Assembly (NCBI GenBank): GCA_004014935.1
Contig: CP025324.1
Span: 1 to 64,000, forward strand
Direction of reading: 5' to 3'
From: Saccharomycopsis malanga
Lineage: Eukaryota; Ascomycota; Saccharomycetes; Ascoideales; Saccharomycopsidaceae
DNA length: 64,000 nt
Shown here: piece after piece, positions 1 to 8,893 of the stretch
Layout of the letters: every line of letters starts with the position of its first letter
Numbering within the stretch: the first letter of the stretch is position 1
Notes under the pieces: generated by a model
What the model was told of the DNA's origin: nothing
What the model saw: only the letters and a program-made list of their open reading frames with translations
Databases searched by the model: none
Made by a program: the position numbers and the translations under genes

Positions 1-190
1 ACCCTTACCCCACTGACACCCTTACCCCACTGACACCCTTACCCCACTGACACCCTTACCCCACTGACACCCTTACCCCACTGACACCCTTACCCCACTG
101 ACACCCTTACCCCACTGACACCCTTACCCCTTACCCCACTGACACCCTTACCCCACTGACACCCTTACCCCACTGACACCCTTACCCCAC
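1..190. repeat. Telomeric tandem repeat, 17-bp unit
   Basis: The window opens with perfect head-to-tail copies of a 17-bp unit, acccttaccccactgac on the plus strand (G-strand TCAGTGGGGTAAGGGTG). I count about ten full units, one 24-bp variant at 120-143 in which ccttacc is duplicated, and a partial last unit ending near 190. The C-rich strand reads 5'->3' from the end, as expected at a left chromosome end. Long, perfectly homogeneous telomere units are typical of many yeasts outside the Saccharomyces clade. I do not recognise the species from the unit. Confidence 0.93.
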
Positions 191-720
191 TTCCTAACAT
201 ACCTCACACCCTCACCCACCCTTCTCCTCACTATCTCACATTCTGTCACCCTGCCTCCTCGCATCCTTACCTTCTAACTACCTCACATCCAACCATCCTT
301 ACATCCATGCTACCCTGCCTTCTCGCTTATTGTCTTCCTTATTACCCTGCTTCCTCACATCCTTACCTCCTCTAGTCCTTGCCCCTTTCTATTTTACTAC
401 CTCACTACTTGGCTACTTCACTACTTGGCTACTTTACTACTTCGCTACCTCACTACCTTGCCTCCTTAGCACTTTACTACTTTACTACTTTACTACTTTA
501 CTACTTCACTACTTCACTACTTTACTACTTTACTACTTTACTACTTTACTACTTTACTACTTCGCTACCTTGTTTTCTTAATACTTACTCTAATCTATTC
601 TTTTGTTCAATCTCCTCTACTTAATTATCTCCCAAGCTAATCCCCTAATATCCCCTAATATCCCCTAATATCCCCTAATATCCCCTATTTTCTTATTTTC
701 TTATTTTCTTATTTTCTTCC
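191..720. repeat. Subtelomeric low-complexity tandem repeats
   Basis: Pyrimidine-rich DNA follows the telomere. It contains degenerate ACTACTTT/ACTACTTC runs (about 395-570), five copies of a 10-bp unit aatatcccct (about 640-690), and a run of the 9-mer tttcttatt (about 685-717). Apparent reading frames here only reflect repeats such as YYFTTLLL and are not genes. Confidence 0.8.
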
Positions 721-2378
721 CTCATCTCTATGCTTGTGTCATAATGTTAAAACTTCTTCAATTTTACTTTCTTCTATATTATCCAAATCTATTCAACTTC
801 TTATTTACTATATCATCTATCTTATCCATTTCAATATATCTCAATCTCAATCCAAACTTTCCTAACTTGTGATACACTCTTACTCATTTCCTCAGGTGCT
901 CATTCATATCTCAATGTCCTCTACCTCTCTGCTATTACTAATCTATACTCATCCCAACTCAATTTATTCCTCTCCCATTGCCCTTCTTTTCATAAAAAAT
1001 AAATGCTTCTTCGTCTTCTTTACTACCCACAACACATATATGGCCTTGTCACCTGTCAAATTGTCGCCATCTTGTGTTTCAATCTTACTCTTAGTAAATT
1101 GTCCTCTAAAAATTCTTACTTTAAATAACTCTAGGATAATACTTATTGCCAAATTTCTCTACATCCCTACCAACCTAATCTGTATTCGGTCCTATAATTT
1201 TACCTTTCAAGCCGACTATAATAATAATAACAATATATTATATTTCCAACCCTGTACATTCCTTCTCCTATATACTAATAATAACAATATTTTATATGTC
1301 CAGCCCTGTACATTCCTTCTCCTCTTTAACACCCCTTTATCATTAAGCTCTGCAAAAATGTGCTTGACATTGTGTCTACCTAATCAACATAAATTTCTCG
1401 AACAAGTTAGACAACATAGTTGTATAAACTTCTTGTTCTGCTACTTTACCCATTTACCTAGTCACAGCCTGTAATATTATGTCACACCATAGACTCGTTG
1501 TCACTTTGATAATATTATAATACACACATATCCTAATTGTTATCCAGTCTACAGTTTTAACTCATTAAATACTAATTTGAAAAACATATATTCACACCAC
1601 GTGTACGTATTTGACGGCAACAGTTTTGTCACATAAAAGACCGTCAACTGGTTCCACACCAAAGTACAAGATCATTGCAATTCTCAATAACAGGCCTTTT
1701 TGCTATCCATCCATGGCAAGCCAGTCACTAAACTGTTTTGCCATCAACTCTAGTATCAAATCCCTTTGCAACTCCCACAACTTCAAAACCAAATAACCAC
1801 TGATAATAAGCAATAACTACAGATTACAATAGTTGGGCCTGTAGCTGTAGTCTTCATATGCATGGCCTATAATATCTGTAGTTCCAAATTTGCTACTTCC
1901 AACAAAGCAATAACACGCAAACGCATCAGTAAGGTGACAGTCAACGACCTCAAGTCATATAGAGACCTTTGACATTATTACAAACTCTTCTCACATCGCG
2001 GCAAACTATATCTCTATCCATGACAAGGCATGGGCCTTGATACTGACTTGTCCTGATATTTGTACTGCAGAATCATCGGCTAACATTATAATAATGCCAA
2101 TATGAATGTCGAAAGCAATGAGAATATAATCAAACATACCACGGTATCAAGAGCCAAAGTTATACTTTGAACTCACGTCTTGTGTCAAATATAACAAGAT
2201 AACCAAAGTAATTGCAATCTCCCGATTCTCTTTTATGTTCATCATTGCATGTTTGAACCTGATTTGAATGGACTTATGCACGCAGTACACACCATCCATT
2301 ATCAGTCAAAGTCCAATCACCAGTAGCATGTTGACCACTGGTTTCCTGTCCGTGGTGCCAATGGAACTAACATTCATT
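721..2378. other. Subtelomeric DNA without a recognisable gene
   Basis: AT-rich sequence with no frame that looks coding. The longest frame (869-1474) is rich in Ser, Leu, Asn and Thr from pyrimidine-rich DNA and resembles no family I know. The only structured part is the duplicated block at 1212-1325, listed separately. Confidence 0.55.
1212..1325 (-). repeat. Two tandem copies resembling the SINE 3' tail
   Basis: Two copies of a block of about 50 bp lie head to tail. Each has (AAT)n, then atattatatttcc or attttatatgtcc, then a CCCTGTACATTCC core. On the minus strand each reads ATGTAC-GGGCT-GA-ATATAA followed by TTATTATTA. This matches the 3' tail of the retroposons at 7.4 and 27 kb (gatatgtactgggcttgaaatataagattatt). 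I see no target-site duplication, so the link rests on sequence similarity only. Confidence 0.4.
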
Positions 2379-3160
2379 TCATAAACAAACTGAACACACA
2401 CAGCTTAAACTCAACGTACCAAAAACAATCAACTTTACAACTCTGTTGATCAACACTTTCAAAGCATTGATTCTGGTTTGGTGTATTTGCTGGGTGCGAA
2501 TTTGATGATCCTTTAGACCCATCTTGTATATCTGTTCATTATAATCCTTTACAGAGTTGAATAAATACTGTATCATCTCATGGTCTCTAAAGTGATTCCA
2601 TCCAATCAACAACCTGCGGTTTGTTTCGTTCACAGTTTCCAAGTTCATATGTTTAGAGACATTGGTTTTGTAAAGTCTACGAGTCGCCTGAATTGTTCTT
2701 AAAGTTTCTCTGTCTGGAGCGGTGATCACTACAGATTGTAGTGCTTTTTTGATACGTTCAGAGAGACCATGCCATGAAAGATATTTCAAGAAAACGAGTC
2801 TTAAAACAAGCTTTCAAATTCCCCCGTTTGTATTCCATGCTTCATCAGGCAACTAAGTAAAGATGACTATTTTAGTTTTCAAGTTGACTCACTGACAATT
2901 CTGTTTGATACTACAGCCGAACTAACAGTGATCTGTAACCTTCTCCCAGCCCCCAGAATTGGTCTTTTGTCTATCTTGTATCATTATCAACCAATACCAT
3001 TTCTATTGAATTTGATGGCCAACATAAATGGCGTCACTACTATCGCATAACCTTTCTTAATAAAAGACTTTTCAGCTCCACCATAATGTATGACTAACGT
3101 GTCACCTGTCAACATGTCCCTGGCTCAATTGTTTCACTTGGTACATCTGCTTTCTTGTCA
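2379..3160 (-). pseudogene. Relic of a glycerol-3-phosphate O-acyltransferase (SCT1/GPT2 family)
   Basis: The frame at 2379-2789 encodes a C-terminal-half segment characteristic of yeast Gpt2/Sct1: APDRETLRTIQATRRLYK, then NETNRRLLIGWNHFRDHE, then KDYNEQIYKMGLKDHQIRT. This is the region after the acyltransferase core where family members have a conserved QAARRLY / E.NRR / GL.DHQ pattern. It has no ATG start. A stop lies shortly upstream, and further family-like sequence (TGDTLVIHYGGAEKSFIKKG, near 3050-3120) is in another stretch separated by stops. The HX4D catalytic region is not visible. Intact family members make lysophosphatidic acid in the ER at the start of glycerolipid synthesis. This copy is almost certainly dead, as is common near telomeres. 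Confidence 0.6.
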
Positions 3161-4092
3161 AATATCCAACTTTCAACTGCCTTTCAAACTTGTCATTTCT
3201 CAACTGTATTCCTGACCAAACAAACCATTACTTGATCCAGTACATTTTGCAAGTACTTCAAGCAACAGGCTCACATCCGTAGTGTATGTTTCCACCATCT
3301 AAATGCAAATAATACACCTCGAAACGTTCCAGAAGTATCATACTAGAGACAACTATTTCAGAGGGTCCTTAATAGATTCCCAGTTAATTTGATGGCATTA
3401 TACAGATAGAATATAGCTCATTATTGCAATATTAAGCATCAGCCATTGCTACTGCCATCAAAAAACGCCATTTTTCATGATAATAAGTCTCTTGATAAGC
3501 AAAAGTTTAACCCCTATGAACAACACTTAATCAGTCTGCCAACGCTTGTTAATAACTCTAACCACCGCCCATCTTATCATTCAACTAATGACTCCATTCC
3601 TGGCTTCAGTTCAATGATTCCAAAGAGGCTATTTTGCGGATTAGAAGAGCTTCAAAACAGTAACATTCAAGGCTTTGAAAATAGACGTTATTAATTGGAT
3701 GAAATTATTTAAGGCGCGTCTTTCATGTGATTCATGCATGGTTGTGCAGTTTGATACATACTAAATTTTATACTTGAAAACTTTTCATATTTTACAACTC
3801 TTATCAATTGAAACACTACTTTATGAATATTACAACAAATTAAATAAACGTAGAATTCAACATAAACAGTTGCTTAACGCGACTTTCTCTTTGCTTGGCA
3901 CTAAACGTATACCTGTAAATACTGGTTCAACAACATGACGCGTTTACTCTCGCCATTCGTGAGACAAAAGGTTACAATCAACTTTGGTCGATTATTTGCT
4001 TTGGCTTAGTTACATCTTCATCCTTGCAAGCTTGGTCATGCCATGGCTTCTAGCTACAAGCATCATTAGCTATCCCCTATTCAGCCACCTTG
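3161..4092. other. Subtelomeric DNA, no gene seen
   Basis: There is no convincing coding frame. The 82-residue frame at 3446-3694 has no recognisable motif. Older, unreadable parts of the acyltransferase relic may extend into the first 200-300 bp. Confidence 0.45.
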
Positions 4093-4329
4093 ACGCGTCC
4101 TCTTCAACACCAAATAATGTGTTTCCCACAATTAAAACAGCTTCCCCTTTTTAAAACAACCTTGACAATACTTTCAAGTCGAATTATAGTGAATAAAAAA
4201 ATTGAACCAATGCCTGACTCGAACCACGCACTTTCAAGCAGTAAAAAATTAAGGAATAAGCCAACCATACTATAGTAGCAGTATCCAATCTGTAAATTTT
4301 CACGCTCTACCATACACGCGTGTCCTTCA
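4093..4329 (-). mobile_element. Old tRNA-like retroposon (possible second SINE)
   Basis: On the minus strand an A-box-like TGGTAGAGCGTGA (near 4312-4300) is followed about 80 bp later by a B-box-like GGTTCGAGTC (near 4220-4211) and then a T7 run (4202-4196) that could stop Pol III. The unit is bracketed by imperfect direct repeats: acgcgtcctcttca (4093-4106) and acgcgtgtccttca (4316-4329), 11 of 14 identical. A folded tRNA is not obvious, and the acceptor arms do not pair, so I do not call a tRNA gene. It is unlike the 7.4-kb family in sequence. A degenerate intron-containing tRNA is the alternative. Confidence 0.35.
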
Positions 4330-5623
4330 GTCATGTGCTATCCCGGATAACTTCGGTTTTTATCGGTAATACACGCTAATTTTTACATGAATGCACTATG
4401 CTGCACTGTTATGTTTCTCAATGCGGATACCACATTTTGGCTGTTATTCATAATAATCTTACTTATTACACCTTTTCCATGGTTTATTTCAAAAATGAAC
4501 AAATGTATATGAAATAGAAGCTCGTCGTCTTCTAAACTATTAAAGAAAATGTTAAAAATATTGATTTTTTAGTTTGCAATTATTTAGTTAATACTTAGCT
4601 TTAGTCTGTATGTTAAAACTTGAACAAGTTATGTTTTTTGTATATTATGCAAAACTATTAACATTTATTATTACTTTTAAAAGTAACATATAAATTTGGT
4701 ATTCCCAGAAACACATTATAAAACTGTTAATGTTTTATTAGTATCTTACTAATCTCGTTAAATGCTCATTCATATCACGCAAGTACTATCTCTCCCTACT
4801 ATACCTACAATTTTCAATACTAGAAAGCATCTTTTCCTACTCAAACTTAATTTGTTCTTTAAATTTTACATTTTGTAGTTCAATTTCTCAATATTATGTT
4901 ACTGATAAGCTAAGGCGCTTGCTGTGTTAACCACTATTTAGATGAGAAAAGAATACGAGCTTCGCAATCGACTACAATTAGTGGTTTTGTTTATCCTGAT
5001 TCTCATTTTTTAACTAATTAAAAGTATTTTTAATCTATTATAAATACGAAAAACCTTGGTTGTTCCTGGTAAAAAAAAATTGATTTTGTTTATATTTTTT
5101 GAGGTGATCTGTAACACTACAAATTAACTCTTGTACGGCGAATTTACTGTTTAGATGGCATATCATTCACAAGGGGTCATAAAACAAGCTTGGATCCACA
5201 TTTTGCAGGCCTTGTTAGGATAGTTGAAGGACTCTAAAAATCGGCTTGGCCTTGACTCTTAGGGACACTGGAACGCTGTGTGAAGCCATCTGAATCGTTC
5301 TTTTTTAACTCTACCTAGCTTATGAAGGATATGGGGACTTCGGTCCGATTGCCATATTATCTTTTTTTAGTGATTTTTTAATATCAACTTGAAGGTATAA
5401 GCATTCTTAAATCTTTTTAGCTGATACATTCGTATTCACTGATCATTCTCTACGAGATGCTTCATTAAAACTCTTGATATAGACCTTTGACTTTTATTAA
5501 AAAATCTGTTTTCTTTGTATTTTCTTGTATCCCAAAAACTACCTAACCTATATAGATGATGAATAAAGTAAAACTAAAAATAAAAACTAGATGGAGAGAA
5601 ATGTGAGAAGCAAAACCTTGATA
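4330..5623. other. AT-rich intergenic DNA, no gene seen
   Basis: No coding frame or RNA gene could be supported. This stretch separates the subtelomere from the first intact gene and probably includes the 3' region of the convergent MEMO homolog. Confidence 0.5.
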
Positions 5624-6574
5624 TCAAACAACAGCATAACCACTTGCATAACTGACACTGCTATCGTCTAAAGAGGTAGCTGGGTTGCTCTGTTTGTATC
5701 CAATCCAGCTAAATCCAATTGGCTCTTTCAAACCTTTCTCTTTTTGCAACTTCTGGAGAGCAACGAGCATAATTGCTAGTGGTTTTTGGCCGCATATAGT
5801 ATTCCCTGTCTTCTTAATGTAATTTCTCCAACCCAGATATGAGCCAGTAGCGGCGACATTCATTGCTCCTCTGTCCAAGAACTCAATGCTTTTATAGATG
5901 GGAACTTTCAAAGTCTTCCCGCTAACGCTGAAATCAAGTTCCTTCAAGGTTTTCACAGACTCGTCGGGAGTGTAAACAGTGTAGTCAAATCGTGCTCCCC
6001 AATGACAAAAATCCGAACTTACTATAAAGGTATTTTGCTCGTCTGAAATGTATTGTGAAATGATGGATCCAATTTTTTGCTCAAAAGCTTCGTCCAGATG
6101 GCTAATCAAAATGGGAACAATGCTTGGAACGCCTTGGGGCAAGTCCTTGGTTATCTTATGGAGCATTGGCATGTGCATTTCTAATCCGTGTTCTCTTTCA
6201 TCGGTATCTGAGTCCATATATTTGAAATCTCTTGGATAACTTGACGTCAATTCCTTTGTTATCCGAGTATTTACTGGGATTTTACCGTATGGTGTTTCAT
6301 AGAAGTCAAATTTTGATACTTTTGCTCCTTCAAAGTAAACATAATGGGAAGGACTAAAAATGAAAACTGTTCCAACCTTGGAAGTGTCCCAGCTCTTGTA
6401 AGTTTCCGCTAGCACTGACCCACAGTAAGAGTATCCCGCATGAGGTCCAATAAGCACTCTTGCTCCGGGGACAGATGGTGGGGCCTCAGCTAGATATTTG
6501 GTAAGTTTAACATCAAGGGAAGAAAGTCTGGCAGGATACCATGATCCTGCATGAGTAGCCAGACGCACAGACAT
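5624..6574 (-). CDS. MHO1: MEMO/Mho1-family protein
   Basis: The 316-residue product begins MSVRLATHAGSWYP, the conserved start of MEMO1/Mho1 proteins (S. cerevisiae Mho1/YJR008W, human MEMO1). I chose this ATG because the in-frame extension upstream (to 6661) lacks an ATG and is not conserved in character. Family hallmarks follow: IGPHAGYSYCG near residue 40, FIFSPSHYVYFEG near 70-80, EREHGLEMHMPML near 125-138 and VSSDFCHWGARFDY near 185-197. The fold resembles nonheme-iron dioxygenases, with conserved His/Asp/Cys lining the pocket. Human MEMO is a copper-binding redox and motility factor, while the yeast role is poorly defined. The length fits the family and the gene looks intact. It is the first intact gene in from the telomere. 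Confidence 0.9.
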   Translation of the reverse strand: MSVRLATHAGSWYPARLSSLDVKLTKYLAEAPPSVPGARVLIGPHAGYSYCGSVLAETYKSWDTSKVGTVFIFSPSHYVYFEGAKVSKFDFYETPYGKIPVNTRITKELTSSYPRDFKYMDSDTDEREHGLEMHMPMLHKITKDLPQGVPSIVPILISHLDEAFEQKIGSIISQYISDEQNTFIVSSDFCHWGARFDYTVYTPDESVKTLKELDFSVSGKTLKVPIYKSIEFLDRGAMNVAATGSYLGWRNYIKKTGNTICGQKPLAIMLVALQKLQKEKGLKEPIGFSWIGYKQSNPATSLDDSSVSYASGYAVV

Positions 6575-6798
6575 TTTGGATGTAATTGGTTTCCTATTCA
6601 ACTTATTGTTATTCACCACTGTCGTTTGAGCCAAATAGATATAAATAAGGGAATAGAGCAAAATTTGCTATCAAACTGGAAAGAAAAGCCTCCTCCAAGC
6701 AAGAAACGGATATGCGATGATCTGCTCCTTTGTTACAGGGCTACTCAACCAAATACTTTATGGCGGTTTGGTGATGTTAACATGAGGTGTAGGCAGTA

Positions 6799-7149
6799 CT
6801 AAATTACATGATTTTTAGCACCTCTTATGTAGGCTGGGTATATATTAATTTCATGTTTGTTGAGATACGTTATTTGAGAGTTAAGCAGTGCAGGGTCAAG
6901 AATAAGTTGCTCAAAGCTATTGTAAGAAACGTAATTTGTATTATTGGTAGTAAATTCGAATATGTATACCGTCATCGATAAGATGTTTTTTGAATTTGTT
7001 ATTTCTTCTTGCTCTTGTTCAAACTTGATTTTATTTAACCGTTTCGTTTTGGATCGACTTTTCAGTTTATATTCGATCCTCAATAGCTGACTTATTGCAC
7101 TGTTATTCTCGCGTGTTTGAAGTATGGTTCGCAATGTAATATCAATTAC
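6799..7149 (-). CDS. Hypothetical open frame, possibly a gene remnant
   Basis: An open frame of about 115 codons lacks an ATG until MTVYIFEF at 6975, which would leave 58 residues. The upstream part (SKVIDITLRTILQTRENN and a Lys/Glu-rich stretch) reads like a helical protein, so an upstream exon or a decayed gene is possible. I found no clear splice site and do not recognise the family. Chance is a real alternative in this AT-rich DNA. Confidence 0.2.
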   Translation of the reverse strand, partial: VIDITLRTILQTRENNSAISQLLRIEYKLKSRSKTKRLNKIKFEQEQEEITNSKNILSMTVYIFEFTTNNTNYVSYNSFEQLILDPALLNSQITYLNKHEINIYPAYIRGAKNHVI

Positions 7150-7397
7150 TTTGCTAAGTATTGATTATTGCCTACTAGTTGTCTCATGAATCATACAAAT
7201 CATTAAGATAGAGTAAAAGTGAATTAGAATAGCAAAATATATTACTGTAAGGTCAAACATATTTTTGAGAAATATCATCAGTCATTGCCAAGTTATCATA
7301 ATGTTGAACTGCTGATCCAACATATTCACAACTGGGTAGAAATTACAAAAACTAGGGGAAGCCTGTATAAGCAGCAGCGATAGAGTTATGGTAATAA

Positions 7398-7768
7398 ACA
7401 AAAACTGATTAATAGTAATAATAAGATTATATATTTCGAGCCTAGGACATGTCAGTTTCATGTATACGTGCTGTCAAAAGGGACTTGGTAAAGCCCAATC
7501 ATGTACTGTTGATCATAATCTGATTATCATAATCTGATCATAATCTTCTCACCTCACCCCCCAATTGGTTGTCAGTAAGCACTATACCTTTGTCTAGGTC
7601 ATGTTTTAGACAATTGCACTTGCCTGTGAAGTTATGTTCAGCATCTTAAAAACTGGGAGTAAAGTGTGCGGCTTGGGAATCGAACCCATGTTCCTGTTAG
7701 GCCTTTATTCTCTTTTCGGAGAACACTGGCCATTGAGCCATACGGTCCATCGGCTACAAAAACTGATT
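7398..7768 (-). mobile_element. tRNA-headed SINE, full-length copy A, with 13-bp TSD
   Basis: The 345-bp element (7411-7755) lies on the minus strand between two perfect copies of acaaaaactgatt (7398-7410 and 7756-7768), a 13-bp target-site duplication. Its 5' head has an A box TGGCTCAATGG (complement of 7730-7740) and a perfect B box GGTTCGATTCC (complement of 7676-7686), about 45 bp apart, with a class-II-like spacing that suggests a Leu/Ser-type tRNA ancestor. The body contains repeated ataatctgat motifs. The 3' end reads atgaaactgacatgt-ctaggctcgaaatat followed by AT-rich (ATT)n-like sequence. No protein is encoded. The structure is that of a Pol III SINE inserted by target-primed reverse transcription. 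Related copies lie at 14.57, 27.2, 27.4-27.8 and 30.06 kb. Confidence 0.85.
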
Positions 7769-7978
7769 TTGAATACAAAAATAGGAAACAAGATTAATAA
7801 ATACAATTCATGATTGTAATAGAAACAAGTAGAATGAGAAAATAAAAATAAAAAGATGATTGTTACAATGGGGCAAGAAATGCTAATGTTTTAGTAACAC
7901 GTACACATTTTAAAGATAATTGATACAAACCGTGATTGATATACTATATGACTTAAGCTAAGAAAAAAAAATAATCGA

Positions 7979-8893
7979 TTACTCATCTTCGTCAGAGTCT
8001 TCATCACCAGACACTTGATTATTTTCTCTTTCTCTAGACTCCATTAATTCTCTCAACTTCTGGTCTTCGGTGGCAGTGACGGCCTTTGGAGCCATGTCAA
8101 CGTTACAACTGCCACCGTATTTTTCTATTTCAGCAGAAATGGCCTCGATGGCGTTTTGCAAAAGTTCAATACCTTGCTGTTTGTCCAAACTCTGTGTAGT
8201 TAAGACGAACAATGGGGCGGCAACCAATTTGGCTCTAACCTGCATTTTATCGGTGGATAAAGCTTCACCAGCCTTAAGGGAGCTTTTGATGGCATCAATA
8301 CCTTCGTAACTGAAACATGAAACAGTAATATCGGCTCTGATCTTGATGGCTTGTGGAGTCAAACGACGGCCAATGTAAGCCTTCAACTCAGCCAAAATCT
8401 TAGGATCGGCTTCTGGGGAAATGTCTTGCCAAATGTTTTCGTCGGTGATGGAAAGCTTGAAAGCATCATATGAATGGCCGTATTTTCGGCTCAAAGGCCA
8501 GCCGATTTGCTCATAAAGAGTTTCCAAAGGAACACTGAATTTCTCAGCGCAGTGTCTTAAAATAGAGTGAACAGATTTACTTTTATTGTATCTTTCTTCA
8601 CATTTGATGATTTCCTCGCTGGAAACTCTTCTTTTGGACAAATCAATGTAACCTTTTTCTTTATCAACTCTTAACACAACTACAACTTCGTTTTTACCAA
8701 CACGGATCAACTTTTGAATAGATCTGATACGTCTTCTAGAAAGTTCCGATAACAATACCATACCTTCAATGTTGTCGTATTCTAAAAGCTTGACATAAGC
8801 ACCCATCTCTTCAATCTGTTGGACATTCACCATGACAACTTCATCCACTTCGGGATATTTGTTTTCGTAAAATCTGCAATGCGTTGTGCTCAT
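7979..8893 (-). CDS. SUI2: Translation initiation factor eIF2 alpha subunit
   Basis: The 304-residue product has the exact length and domain order of yeast eIF2alpha. An N-terminal S1/OB domain spans residues about 15-88, a helical domain about 90-185, and an alpha-beta domain follows, ending in an acidic tail (SGDEDSDEDE). The regulatory site is intact: LLSELSRRRIRSI, where the Ser that follows EL is Ser51 in mature numbering (residue 52 counting Met), the target of Gcn2-type kinases. eIF2 delivers Met-tRNAi to the 40S subunit as a GTP complex, and phosphorylation of this Ser inhibits eIF2B. I found no in-frame CTG codon in the gene. The copy-A SINE lies 210 bp past its stop codon. Confidence 0.97.
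   Translation of the reverse strand: MSTTHCRFYENKYPEVDEVVMVNVQQIEEMGAYVKLLEYDNIEGMVLLSELSRRRIRSIQKLIRVGKNEVVVVLRVDKEKGYIDLSKRRVSSEEIIKCEERYNKSKSVHSILRHCAEKFSVPLETLYEQIGWPLSRKYGHSYDAFKLSITDENIWQDISPEADPKILAELKAYIGRRLTPQAIKIRADITVSCFSYEGIDAIKSSLKAGEALSTDKMQVRAKLVAAPLFVLTTQSLDKQQGIELLQNAIEAISAEIEKYGGSCNVDMAPKAVTATEDQKLRELMESRERENNQVSGDEDSDEDE

Noticed and set aside
330-624. Two long overlapping frames near the telomere
   Set aside because: They are produced by ACTACTTT-type tandem repeats; the translations are repeats of YYFTTLLL with no protein character.
869-1474. 201-codon frame in the subtelomere
   Set aside because: Low-complexity Ser/Leu/Asn composition from pyrimidine-rich DNA, overlapping the SINE-tail tandem; no conserved motif.
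7670-7755. Apparent tRNA gene on the minus strand
   Set aside because: A and B boxes are present and the T arm pairs, but acceptor arms do not pair and no anticodon arm is convincing. The unit is the head of a retroposon with its own duplication.
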